This document shows positions 1 to 7,105 of a stretch of 8,861 nt of DNA, one piece after another. The translations under genes were made by a program, and so were the position numbers. The notes beneath the pieces are model-generated. The model made no database searches. It was not told the DNA's origin and was given only the letters and a program-made list of their open reading frames with translations. Origin of the DNA: Candidatus Nomurabacteria bacterium (GTDB lineage Bacteria; Patescibacteriota; Minisyncoccia; Phycocordibacterales; UBA9973); contig CALRHN010000026.1 of assembly GCA_943359425.1 (NCBI GenBank), positions 1 through 8,861 of the forward strand, read 5' to 3'. Position 1 is the stretch's first letter. Each line of letters begins with the position of its first letter.

Positions 1-297
1 GCGCTGGCGATGCTTCTCGCCGACGTCGAGATCCACTTCGAGAAAGGGAATCCGTCCCGCCTTCGAGCGCTCGAGTATGTATTCGCGCAGTTCGCCGCGA
101 TTGCGTTTGAGGAAGCCGATCGCTTCACTCTCTTTCTTCGTCGGATAGATGGAGACGAATATCGTCGCGCGCTTGCCGTCGGAGGACATGACGACGTCCG
201 TGATGGAGACCATGGCGGTGCGGTTGCTCTCCCGCTCGAAGAACTCGGCGGCGAGGCGCTTCACGAGTTCAACCATTTTGTCATCTCGAATAGTCAT
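1..297 (-). CDS. rbfA: Ribosome-binding factor A (RbfA), 3' end cut by window
   Basis: RbfA is a small KH-fold protein that binds the 30S subunit during 16S rRNA maturation. My translation gives 99 codons from ATG at 297-295, open to the window edge. It starts MTIRDDKMVELVKRLAAEFF and continues with a beta strand (VSITDVVMSSDGKRATIFVSIY, residues about 30-51), then a helix with IGFLKRNRGELREYILER and a strand IPFLEVDLDVGEKHRQR. This order (helix, ITDVxxSxDxxxAxVFVS, helix, PxLxFxxD) is the RbfA pattern. The last 10-25 residues are probably missing. The start lies 3 nt beyond the infB stop, so the two genes are almost certainly cotranscribed and translationally coupled; infB-rbfA is a common bacterial gene pair. 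No Shine-Dalgarno sequence is evident ahead of the ATG. Confidence 0.93.
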   Translation of the reverse strand, partial: MTIRDDKMVELVKRLAAEFFERESNRTAMVSITDVVMSSDGKRATIFVSIYPTKKESEAIGFLKRNRGELREYILERSKAGRIPFLEVDLDVGEKHRQR

Positions 298-300
298 ATA

Positions 301-1815
301 CTAGCTTGCCGTCATCGTGAATGCTTCCAGTACGTCGCCGGTCGCAATGTCGGCCTTGGCCGCCACGAGTATGCCGCATTCGGCGGGAGATTCGACGATC
401 TTCGTCTTCATCTTATTCTGTTCGAGTCCGATGATGGTGCCGCGGCCGATCTCGAAATCACGGCGCATGATGCGCACTGATGCGCCCGTCGAGATGGCGC
501 CGTCCAAGACTTTGCCGCCGATGACTTGGCGTTCTTTCGTCTTGCTGAAAGTCTTCAATATCTTCGCTGTTCCTGTCGTTACGAGCGTTTCGATGAGCGG
601 TTTGCGGCGCGCGACCTCTTCTTTCAAGAAATCGCTCATCTTATAGATGATGTCGAAGAGATGCACGGCGACTCCGGCGTTCTCGTTGTGGTCTGTCGCA
701 GTTGCGTCCATTTTTACATTGAATCCGAGGATGAGGCTTTCGCGGTCGGCCGTGCCTGTCTTGATATCGGCTTCACCGATGGCGCCGACGCCGGACGAGA
801 TGATCTTGAATCCGACTTCGGGAATCTCGCATTTCTGTATTTCATGAAGAACGGCTTCGAGCGTGCCTGCGACGTCAGTTTTCACGACGATAGGGATAAT
901 GATGCGCTCCGTATCCATCGCCGCGCCGTTCGGATCTTTCTTCTCCCGTGCTTGCTTGTCGAGCTTGTTCTCGAGAGCTTTCGCTTCAGCGTCTTTCTTC
1001 TTCTCATATGCCTGCGCGAATGCGCCGACATCGGGAACGGCGTCGAAACCGGTGAGACGGACAGGAGATGAGAATGTCGCGCTATCGATAGGGGCGCCCA
1101 AGAAATTCTCAAGCATACGCATACCGGCATATGCACCGCCAGCAACGACGAACATTCCTTTTTTCAGCGTGCCGTTCTTCACGATCATTGTTGCCGTAAT
1201 ACCGCGCTTCGGATCAATGCGCGATTCGATGATGACGCCGGTTGCCGGAATGCTTGCATCCCCGGTGAGTGCAGCGAGTTCGGCGACGAGCAATATCAGG
1301 TCGAGGAGTTCGGGAATTCCCGTGCCGGCTTTCGCAGAAATGGGAATGAACGGAATATCTCCGCCCATGCCTTCGAGATAAATGCCTTTCTCGACGAGAT
1401 CATTTTTCGCTTTCTCAATATTCGCATTTGGCTTGTCGATCTTGTTGACGGCGACGATGTAGGGGATCTTGGCCGCGATAATTGTATTCCAAGCTTCGAT
1501 GGTTTGTGACTTTACGGAATCTTCCGCAGAGACGACGAGGATGGCGATGTCGGCAGCGTTTGCTCCGCGCGAACGCATTTTCGAGAACGCTTCGTGGCCC
1601 GGCGTATCGAGGAAGGTGATCTTCTTTTCCTTGCCTTCGTGGGCGTGCGTGACTTCGTATGCGGAGATATGTTGTGTGATGCCGCCGGCTTCGCCGAGGA
1701 CGACGTTCGTTTTGCGAATATAATCAAGAAGCGTCGACTTGCCGTGGTCGATGTGGCCCATGACAACAACGACGGGCGGACGTTCGGTATTCGTTTCTTT
1801 TTTTTCTGGTTTCAT
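301..1815 (-). CDS. infB: Translation initiation factor IF-2, short form
   Basis: IF-2 is the GTPase that brings fMet-tRNA to the 30S subunit and promotes 50S joining. At 504 aa it is far shorter than E. coli IF-2 (about 890 aa): only about 12 basic residues precede the G domain, so the N-terminal extension is absent. G-domain motifs are all visible: G1 GHIDHGKST (20-28), G2 GGITQHI (44-50), G3 DTPGHEAF (70-77), G4 NKID (124-127) and G5 SAK (160-162). A beta-barrel domain follows (about 190-280), then a charged linker (about 275-305), domain III (about 305-410, with VKTDVAGTLEAV) and the fMet-tRNA-binding C2 barrel (about 415-504, with PAECGI). The switch-II-following stretch reads AEDSVKSQT instead of the usual A(D/E)DGV(M/K)PQT. 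It is the middle gene of the DUF4446-infB-rbfA cluster, 38 nt after DUF4446. The only SD-like GGAG lies about 20 nt upstream inside a small dyad, so initiation may rely on coupling. Confidence 0.97.
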   Translation of the reverse strand: MKPEKKETNTERPPVVVVMGHIDHGKSTLLDYIRKTNVVLGEAGGITQHISAYEVTHAHEGKEKKITFLDTPGHEAFSKMRSRGANAADIAILVVSAEDSVKSQTIEAWNTIIAAKIPYIVAVNKIDKPNANIEKAKNDLVEKGIYLEGMGGDIPFIPISAKAGTGIPELLDLILLVAELAALTGDASIPATGVIIESRIDPKRGITATMIVKNGTLKKGMFVVAGGAYAGMRMLENFLGAPIDSATFSSPVRLTGFDAVPDVGAFAQAYEKKKDAEAKALENKLDKQAREKKDPNGAAMDTERIIIPIVVKTDVAGTLEAVLHEIQKCEIPEVGFKIISSGVGAIGEADIKTGTADRESLILGFNVKMDATATDHNENAGVAVHLFDIIYKMSDFLKEEVARRKPLIETLVTTGTAKILKTFSKTKERQVIGGKVLDGAISTGASVRIMRRDFEIGRGTIIGLEQNKMKTKIVESPAECGILVAAKADIATGDVLEAFTMTAS

Positions 1816-1824
1816 CGGCTTGTG

Positions 1825-1837
1825 GGAGAAATTCTCC
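1825..1837 (-). repeat. Small dyad GGAGA-N3-TCTCC upstream of infB
   Basis: In the 38-nt gap between the DUF4446 stop and the infB start, GGAGA and TCTCC form a 5-bp dyad around three bases. On the coding strand it contains the only GGAG near infB, about 20 nt before the ATG. It could hide or present a weak ribosome site. The motif is short and may be chance. Confidence 0.3.
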
Positions 1838-1853
1838 GGAATTATGTGCGGGC

Positions 1854-2309
1854 TTATGCGACTTTCTTCTTCGCCTCTTCGAACACTTGCTTCTCTTCTG
1901 CCGACAATTCGTATATTGAAGCGAGTTTCTCGATCGGCTTTGCGAATACTGATACGCGTTCGCGCGAGTAGAGGCTCGAGATAACGACGCCGTCACCGAG
2001 TTCGTTCAAGAGACAGACGGCAAAGCTTTGGTTGGAGCCCGAATCGGCAAATGGATTGAATCGGAGCGTCGAGACGCCGCGGACGCTTTCTTTGAGCTTT
2101 ACATCGATCTCTTCGCTGTGGGCGATAATCATGTCTTCGCGCTCTTTGATGCGGTCAAGAGTCTTGGCGAGAGCGGTAATCGTATCTTCGAGGCTCTTGG
2201 CCTGCTTGCCGCGGAAGAAAACGCGCAAACGCATCTCCGTTCTCACGATCCAGGCGAGGGTGAGGACTAAGAGGAATACTGTGATATAAAGGATGATGGT
2301 TGTGCTCAT
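1854..2309 (-). CDS. DUF4446 family membrane-anchored protein
   Basis: A 151-aa protein of unknown function that I assign to the DUF4446 family by its core motif. Residues 4-23 form one hydrophobic membrane segment followed by arginines, which suggests a cytoplasmic body. Residues about 36-75 are a charged helical or coiled-coil stretch (SLEDTITALAKTLDRIKERE). The family hallmark follows: RFNPF at 83-87, then QSFAVCLLNELGDGVVISSL at 94-113 and a YSRE-VFAKP segment to 125, ending with a helix LSAEEKQVFEEAKKK. The ATG at 2309 lies only about 4 nt downstream of the predicted transcription start, so the mRNA is probably leaderless. It is first in a cluster with infB and rbfA. The family is found in Firmicutes and CPR genomes; its biochemical role is not known to me, and its neighbours do not prove a link with translation. 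Confidence 0.85.
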   Translation of the reverse strand: MSTTIILYITVFLLVLTLAWIVRTEMRLRVFFRGKQAKSLEDTITALAKTLDRIKEREDMIIAHSEEIDVKLKESVRGVSTLRFNPFADSGSNQSFAVCLLNELGDGVVISSLYSRERVSVFAKPIEKLASIYELSAEEKQVFEEAKKKVA

Positions 2310-2329
2310 ACAGCCTTGGATTATATACT
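2300..2329 (+). promoter_or_regulatory. Promoter for cysteine desulfurase
   Basis: TTGTGC (2300-2305) and TATACT (2324-2329, 5/6 to consensus) are separated by 18 bp. The expected start is near 2337, leaving a leader of about 12 nt with no Shine-Dalgarno sequence before ATG 2349. This placement argues against translation from the in-frame ATG at 2316, which lies upstream of the -10 box. Confidence 0.5.
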
Positions 2330-2348
2330 ATTGGTCACATTTTGCCTA
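2320..2348 (-). promoter_or_regulatory. Promoter for DUF4446-infB-rbfA cluster
   Basis: Read on the minus strand, TAGGCA (2348-2343, 4/6 to TTGACA) is followed after 17 bp by a perfect TATAAT (2325-2320). Transcription should start near 2313, about 4 nt before the ATG at 2309, which gives an almost leaderless mRNA. The -10 box overlaps the -10 box of the divergent cysteine desulfurase promoter. Confidence 0.7.
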
Positions 2349-3539
2349 ATGAAAAAAGCCTCTAAAAAAACCATATATCTCGACAATGCATCGGCAACTC
2401 CCGCAGATCCGGCGGTGATTGCCGCCATGGAGCCGTACTTCGGCCGGATCTACGGCAATCCGAGCTCTTTGCACGCTCTCGGTGTACAAGCGCGCAGTGC
2501 CGTAGAGTCTGCACGCGAGCGTGTCGCCCGTGTACTCGGAGCTCACGCCGATGAAATATTCTTCACGAGCGGTGGAACAGAGTCGGACAATCTCGCCATT
2601 CTCGGCGCCGTGGAAGGATATGTCGGGAAGGCAAAACCGCACATCGTGACGACGAATATCGAACATTCGGCCGTGCTCGAAACGTGTCGCGCGCTTGAAT
2701 CATCCGGCCGCGCAACGGTAACGTATGTGCCGGTGGAAGAGAACGGCATCGTTGATCCGAAGAAAATAAAAAAAGCGCTCAAGAAAAATACCATTCTCGT
2801 CTCCGTCATGTATGCGAATAATGAGATCGGAACGATACAGCCTATCCGTGAGATCGCGAAAACTATTCGTCATTTCAAAAAGTCGCGCGATGCACAATAT
2901 CCACTCTTTCATACCGATGCGGCGCAGGCGATGAATTATCTCGATGTCGCAGTCGAGCGTCTCGGCGTCGACCTCCTGTCTTTCTCCGGCTCGAAGATAT
3001 ACGGGCCGAAAGGCGTCGGCGCATTGTTCAAGAAAAGAAATATTCCGCTTGCGCGCATTAATCAGGGCGGCGATCAGGAATCGGGACTTCGTCCGGGTAC
3101 AGAAAATGTCGCAGGAATTATCGGTGTAGCGACTGCGCTTGAAATCGCAGAGAAAATGAAAGCTCGCGAAGCGAAACGTCTCACCGCCATTCGCGATCAG
3201 TTCTTCGCAAAACTTGTCCGCGCATTTCCAAACATTGTCATTAACGGCGATCCGCTTTTGCGTCTGCCGAATAATATAAATATTTCCGTTCCTGATATTT
3301 CGAGCGAACTCCTCGTCATCGCCCTCGATGCATACGGTATATGCGCATCGGCGAAGAGCGCCTGTCATAGCGGAGATGATTCCGCGTCATATGTAGTAGG
3401 AGCGCTCCGTTCCTCGAAAGAAAATGAGATTACCGGCTCTGTCAGGTTCAGTCTCGGACGTACTACGAAGAAAAGTGATGTGACAGAAGTCACTTCAGCC
3501 CTCGTTGAAATCATGCATCGACAGAATCGTTTGCCGTAA
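2349..3539 (+). CDS. Cysteine desulfurase (NifS/IscS family, aminotransferase class V)
   Basis: A PLP enzyme that removes sulfur from cysteine as an enzyme-bound persulfide, yielding alanine, for Fe-S clusters or tRNA thiolation. I start it at 2349 (396 aa), because the family begins at YLDNASATP and the earlier ATG at 2316 precedes the promoter -10 box. Key residues in this numbering: His106 in IEHSAV, Asp190 in HTDAAQ, PLP Lys216 in SGSKIYGPKG, Arg248 in SGLRPGT and nucleophile Cys339 in KSACHSG. These match IscS His104, Asp180, Lys206 and Cys328. Length is normal for the family. Odd point: the residue before the PLP lysine is Ser rather than the usual His (SGSK versus SGHK), a variant I believe is seen in CPR homologues. 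No iscU, sufU or mnmA lies next to it, so its sulfur acceptor cannot be read from context. A pseudoprotease gene starts 27 nt after its stop. Confidence 0.95.
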   Translation: MKKASKKTIYLDNASATPADPAVIAAMEPYFGRIYGNPSSLHALGVQARSAVESARERVARVLGAHADEIFFTSGGTESDNLAILGAVEGYVGKAKPHIVTTNIEHSAVLETCRALESSGRATVTYVPVEENGIVDPKKIKKALKKNTILVSVMYANNEIGTIQPIREIAKTIRHFKKSRDAQYPLFHTDAAQAMNYLDVAVERLGVDLLSFSGSKIYGPKGVGALFKKRNIPLARINQGGDQESGLRPGTENVAGIIGVATALEIAEKMKAREAKRLTAIRDQFFAKLVRAFPNIVINGDPLLRLPNNINISVPDISSELLVIALDAYGICASAKSACHSGDDSASYVVGALRSSKENEITGSVRFSLGRTTKKSDVTEVTSALVEIMHRQNRLP

Positions 3540-3559
3540 CTCCTGCTTTTGATTATAAT
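3531..3559 (+). promoter_or_regulatory. Promoter over the desulfurase stop codon, giving a leaderless mRNA
   Basis: TTGCCG (3531-3536, 4/6) and a perfect TATAAT (3554-3559) are separated by exactly 17 bp. The -35 box lies in the last codons of the cysteine desulfurase and its stop codon is in the spacer. The expected transcription start is at about 3566-3567, the A of the ATG at 3567, so the mRNA should have no leader. Confidence 0.65.
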
Positions 3560-3566
3560 AAGGTGC

Positions 3567-4340
3567 ATGGATATCAAAGACTTGAACAAGTCGCAGATGA
3601 TTCTGCTTACGATCTTGCTCTCATTCGTCACATCTATTGCGACCGGTATCATGACGGTGAGTCTCATGCAGCAAGCACCCCAGTCCGTCACGCATAATAT
3701 CAACCGTGTCATACAGCAGACCATAGAGAAAACGATTCCCGGTTCCACTACGAAGATGCAAACGGTTGTCGTGAAGGAAGACGATCTCGTCGTCGATACA
3801 GTCAACAAGACACGTATGAGCCTTGCCCAAATATCTCCGAGTCCTAAAGAAACTGGGGGAGCACTTCTTGGTTCAGCGTATTCTCTCGGCAATGGATTGT
3901 TTCTCTCTGCTTTCTCCGGCGCCGCTCCAGACAGGACGTACACGCTTGCTTTCGGCAAGAATACCTACACTGCGAAAGTTATCGGCGTCTCGCCGCTCGG
4001 TCCCGTGATTCTCGATACGGGAACGAAGACTGATGGAACGGCAGAATTTCCGAAATCGAACATTGCTCTCGCAGATCCCAAAGTCGGCCAGACACTTATT
4101 GCCGTTTCCACCATGCGTATCGGCAAAGGGGTCCTTCAGTCCGTCGAAATCAATGAAACAGAAATCGACGGGAAGAAAGTTCAATCAGGAGCGCTCATGC
4201 TCGATGGAGGTCCTGACATTTCCTATGCAGGGAGTCCGCTCGTTGATCTCGACGGGAATGTTGTCGGAATCGTGGTGCCCTCGGATACTGCATCAGCCCA
4301 TGTCCTCGATATTCAGAGTCTGAAAGATTTTCTGAAGTAA
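3567..4340 (+). CDS. Membrane-anchored trypsin-fold pseudoprotease (degenerate HtrA-like)
   Basis: A 257-aa protein starting at ATG 3567. An in-frame TTG at 3549 also exists but lies upstream of the -10 box. Residues 11-34 form one membrane segment, so the body is probably outside the cytoplasmic membrane. The next stretch, VVVKEDDLVVDTVNKTRMSLAQI (67-89), resembles the lead-in of HtrA/trypsin-like proteins in CPR bacteria. Remains of the fold are visible: GSAYSLGNGLFLS (102-114) in place of GSGF..DG.ILTN.HV, VIGVSPLGPVILD (138-150) in place of the Asp-containing DLAVLK strand, and ISYAGSPLVDLDGNVVGIV (218-236) in place of GNSGGPLVNLDGEVVGI. The catalytic Ser is Ala221, no His is present where the catalytic His should be, and the Asp strand has Gly. 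The fold is therefore probably kept for binding or scaffolding, not proteolysis. No PDZ domain is present. Homology to HtrA is my inference from these motifs. Confidence 0.72.
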   Translation: MDIKDLNKSQMILLTILLSFVTSIATGIMTVSLMQQAPQSVTHNINRVIQQTIEKTIPGSTTKMQTVVVKEDDLVVDTVNKTRMSLAQISPSPKETGGALLGSAYSLGNGLFLSAFSGAAPDRTYTLAFGKNTYTAKVIGVSPLGPVILDTGTKTDGTAEFPKSNIALADPKVGQTLIAVSTMRIGKGVLQSVEINETEIDGKKVQSGALMLDGGPDISYAGSPLVDLDGNVVGIVVPSDTASAHVLDIQSLKDFLK

Positions 4341-4369
4341 TTGACACTGTTAGATATTCGTGTTAAATT
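4341..4369 (+). promoter_or_regulatory. Promoter for clpB-like gene
   Basis: A perfect TTGACA (4341-4346) directly follows the pseudoprotease stop codon. TAAATT (4364-4369, 4/6) lies 17 bp downstream. The expected start is near 4376, leaving an A/U-rich leader of about 45 nt without a Shine-Dalgarno sequence. ACACT (4344-4348) and AGTGT (4373-4377) form a short inverted repeat over the promoter; this is not a full CIRCE (TTAGCACTC-N9-GAGTGCTAA), so heat-shock repressor control is only a guess. Confidence 0.55.
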
Positions 4370-4420
4370 GAGAGTGTTCCCGAACTTTTCATTTTGAGAT
4401 TTTAATTTTCAATTAATTCC

Positions 4421-7102
4421 ATGTCTCCATTCAATCATTTCACAACGAAAGCAAAAGAAGCCATCCGCAAGGCTCATGAGCTCGCCATCGAGCGCGGACA
4501 GAACCACGTCTCGTCTCTGCACCTGCTCGCCTCGCTTCTCGTACAGGAAGAATCCATGGTCATATCGCTCCTCGACAAGCTCGAAGTCGATACCATCCTT
4601 CTCACCGATTCCGTTGTCGAAGCCATCGAAGCGCCCGAGTCGCGTAGCACGCTCTCGCCGTCGTATCAGATATATCTCACACCCGATCTCGCACAAGTGA
4701 TCGAACAGTCGAGCAAGGTTGCGGGAGAATTCAAGGACGAATTCGTTTCGACTGAGCATCTGTTCATTTCCATACTCGATACTCCGGGCGAGGCCCGCGA
4801 ACTCCTTTCGCGTTTCCGCATCCATCGCGACTCCGTCGCAAAACTCGTCGAAGAATTCAAGAACGACCACGTCACCGACGCGACTGCGCCGAAGAAATTC
4901 CGCGTACTCACGAAATACACACGCAATCTCACGAAACTCGCCCGCGAAGACAAGCTCGATCCCGTCATTGGGCGCGACACGGAGATCATGCGCATCATGC
5001 AGATACTCTCCCGCCGCACGAAGAACAATCCGATATTGATCGGCGAAGCGGGCACGGGCAAGACGGCCGTCGTCGAAGGACTGGCGAATCGCATTGCGAA
5101 GAATGACATTCCGGATTCGCTCAAAGACAAGGAAATAGTTTCGCTCGACTTGGGATCGCTTCTTGCCGGCACGAAATACCGCGGCGAATTCGAAGAGAGG
5201 CTGAAGGCCATCATGAAGGAGATCGAGAAGGCCGAAGGCAAGATCATTCTCTTCATCGACGAGATACACACTATCGTCGGTGCCGGCGCGTCCGAAGGCT
5301 CGCTCGATGCCTCAAATATGTTGAAACCTGCGCTCTCTCGCGGAGAACTTCGCGCTATCGGAGCTACAACACTGAAGGAGTACCAGAAACACATCGAGAA
5401 AGATCCCGCACTCGCTCGTCGCTTCCAACCTGTCTTCATCGACGAACCATCCACTGATGATGCCGTTGCAATTCTGCGCGGCCTCAAAGAAAAATACGAA
5501 CTCTATCACGGCGTGCGCATCACGGATGACGCTATCGTCGCAGCTGTCACACTCTCGGCACGCTACATCACGAACCGCTTCCTTCCCGACAAAGCCGTCG
5601 ATCTCATCGACGAGGCTTCGTCTGCGCTCCGCATCGCACTCGAAAACAAGCCCCCTATACTCGAAGACGCCCATCGCAAGATCATGCGTTTTGAAATAGA
5701 GAAAGAAGCGCTCAAGAAAGAAGCTGACAGCGATTCTGCGACTGCGAAAACTGCTCGTATGCGCATACGCGAACTCGATAAAGAGATCGCCAACTTCAAA
5801 GAGCAGACGAAGGAGATCGAGCTCAAATGGCAGAATGAAAAATCTCTCGTCACGGAAATCCGCATCATCAAGAAAGATCTCGACACGCTCCGTGTCGAAG
5901 CGGAGAATGCAGAAATGCGTGCTGACCTCGGTCGCGCCGCCGAGATTCGCTACGGCAGGATTCCCGATCTGAAACGCGAACTCGATACGAAACTCATGCG
6001 ATTGAAGAAACTTCAGCGCTCGCGCCGCATATTGAAAGAGGAGATCACGGCCGAAGACATCGCCGAAGTCGTTTCCCGCTGGACGGGAATTCCGCTCGTG
6101 AAAATGCTCGAAGAAGAACGTCAGAAGCTCGAGCGCATGGAAGCCGAACTCGGCAAGCGCGTCGTCGGACAAGAAGAGGCGGTCAAAAAAATCGCCGACG
6201 TCATCCGCCGTTCTCGCGCAGGAATCAGCGATCCGAATCGTCCGATCGGTTCATTCATGTTCTTGGGCCCGACCGGTGTCGGAAAGACCGAACTCACAAA
6301 AGCCCTCGCTCAGTTCATGTTCAACGATGACAAAGCCCTCATTCGCGTCGACATGAGCGAATACATGGAACGCCATAGCGTGTCGAAACTCCTCGGTTCG
6401 CCGCCGGGCTATGTCGGCTACGACGAGAGCGGCCAACTCTCCGAAGCCGTTCGCCATCGTCCATACTCCGTCATTCTCTTCGATGAGATCGAAAAGGCGC
6501 ATCCGGAAGTCTTCAATGTCCTCCTCCAGGTTCTCGATGAAGGTCGCCTCACGGACGGCAAGGGACGCGTCATCAATTTCAAGAATACGATCATCATAAT
6601 GACCTCCAACTCCGGCAGCCAGTTCGTCGAGCGCATGGAATCTATCGGATTTACGAACAATACGGCGACCGACGATTATCGCGAGATGAAGGACAAGGTC
6701 ATGGAAGATCTCAAGAATCATTTCCGTCCGGAATTCCTCAACCGCATCGACGAGATCATCATCTTCGACATACTCTCCGCAAGCGTCGTCCGCGAGATCG
6801 TCAAGCTCCGCACGGCAGTCGTCCGCGATCGCCTGCTCGCGAAGGGCATCACGCTTGAGATATCCGAAGACGCGCTCTCCTATCTCGCGAAAGAAGGCTA
6901 CAATCCGCACTATGGCGCACGGCCGCTCAACCGTCTCATCCAGACGAAGATATTGAATCCCGTCGCATCGTTCATCATCGGCAAGGGCGTGACGAACGGG
7001 GACAGCGTCATCGTCGGCATCAAGAACGGCGAACTCACTCTCGAAACGAAGAAATCCCGCGTGAAAAGCACGATGAAGATGAAGCCCCGCGCGAAGGCGT
7101 AA
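4421..7102 (+). CDS. clpB: ClpB-type AAA+ chaperone with ClpP-loop-like IGF motif
   Basis: An 893-aa Hsp100 protein that should thread aggregated or tagged proteins through a hexameric pore using ATP. Domains in order: Clp N domain with two repeats (about 5-120); AAA1 with Walker A GEAGTGKT (208-215), pore loop KYRG (252-255), Walker B IILFIDEIH (275-283) and arginine finger in ALARRF (330-335); a full-length coiled-coil middle domain (about 405-540), which includes the ClpB-like stretches YGRIPDLKRELD (511-522) and RWTGIPL (553-559); AAA2 with Walker A GPTGVGKT (616-623), pore loop GYVG (663-666), Walker B VILFDEIEKAH (684-694) and sensor-2 GARP (832-835). The long middle domain marks ClpB. 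Unlike E. coli ClpB, the stretch after TSNSGS carries MESIGF (739-744) with a ClpC-like continuation, where ClpC has its ClpP-binding loop. The C terminus is basic (KSRVKSTMKMKPRAKA). No clpP lies in the window. Databases may label it ClpC or ClpB. Confidence 0.95.
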   Translation: MSPFNHFTTKAKEAIRKAHELAIERGQNHVSSLHLLASLLVQEESMVISLLDKLEVDTILLTDSVVEAIEAPESRSTLSPSYQIYLTPDLAQVIEQSSKVAGEFKDEFVSTEHLFISILDTPGEARELLSRFRIHRDSVAKLVEEFKNDHVTDATAPKKFRVLTKYTRNLTKLAREDKLDPVIGRDTEIMRIMQILSRRTKNNPILIGEAGTGKTAVVEGLANRIAKNDIPDSLKDKEIVSLDLGSLLAGTKYRGEFEERLKAIMKEIEKAEGKIILFIDEIHTIVGAGASEGSLDASNMLKPALSRGELRAIGATTLKEYQKHIEKDPALARRFQPVFIDEPSTDDAVAILRGLKEKYELYHGVRITDDAIVAAVTLSARYITNRFLPDKAVDLIDEASSALRIALENKPPILEDAHRKIMRFEIEKEALKKEADSDSATAKTARMRIRELDKEIANFKEQTKEIELKWQNEKSLVTEIRIIKKDLDTLRVEAENAEMRADLGRAAEIRYGRIPDLKRELDTKLMRLKKLQRSRRILKEEITAEDIAEVVSRWTGIPLVKMLEEERQKLERMEAELGKRVVGQEEAVKKIADVIRRSRAGISDPNRPIGSFMFLGPTGVGKTELTKALAQFMFNDDKALIRVDMSEYMERHSVSKLLGSPPGYVGYDESGQLSEAVRHRPYSVILFDEIEKAHPEVFNVLLQVLDEGRLTDGKGRVINFKNTIIIMTSNSGSQFVERMESIGFTNNTATDDYREMKDKVMEDLKNHFRPEFLNRIDEIIIFDILSASVVREIVKLRTAVVRDRLLAKGITLEISEDALSYLAKEGYNPHYGARPLNRLIQTKILNPVASFIIGKGVTNGDSVIVGIKNGELTLETKKSRVKSTMKMKPRAKA

Positions 7103-7105
7103 ATA

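Noticed and set aside
10..1071. Plus-strand open frames (10-480 and 526-1071) opposite rbfA and infB
   Set aside because: They lie antisense to clearly conserved genes. Long open frames arise here because GC-rich codon use leaves few stops on the opposite strand.
2316..2348. Upstream ATG (2316) as start of the cysteine desulfurase
   Set aside because: It would add 11 hydrophobic residues not typical for the family and lies upstream of the best -10 box. ATG 2349 fits both the family N terminus and the promoter.
4409..6910. Several long minus-strand open frames opposite clpB (for example 4409-5269, 4666-5487, 5312-6172, 6251-6910)
   Set aside because: The plus frame is an unbroken 893-residue AAA+ protein with all motifs. 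The antisense frames are compositional shadows with no family features.
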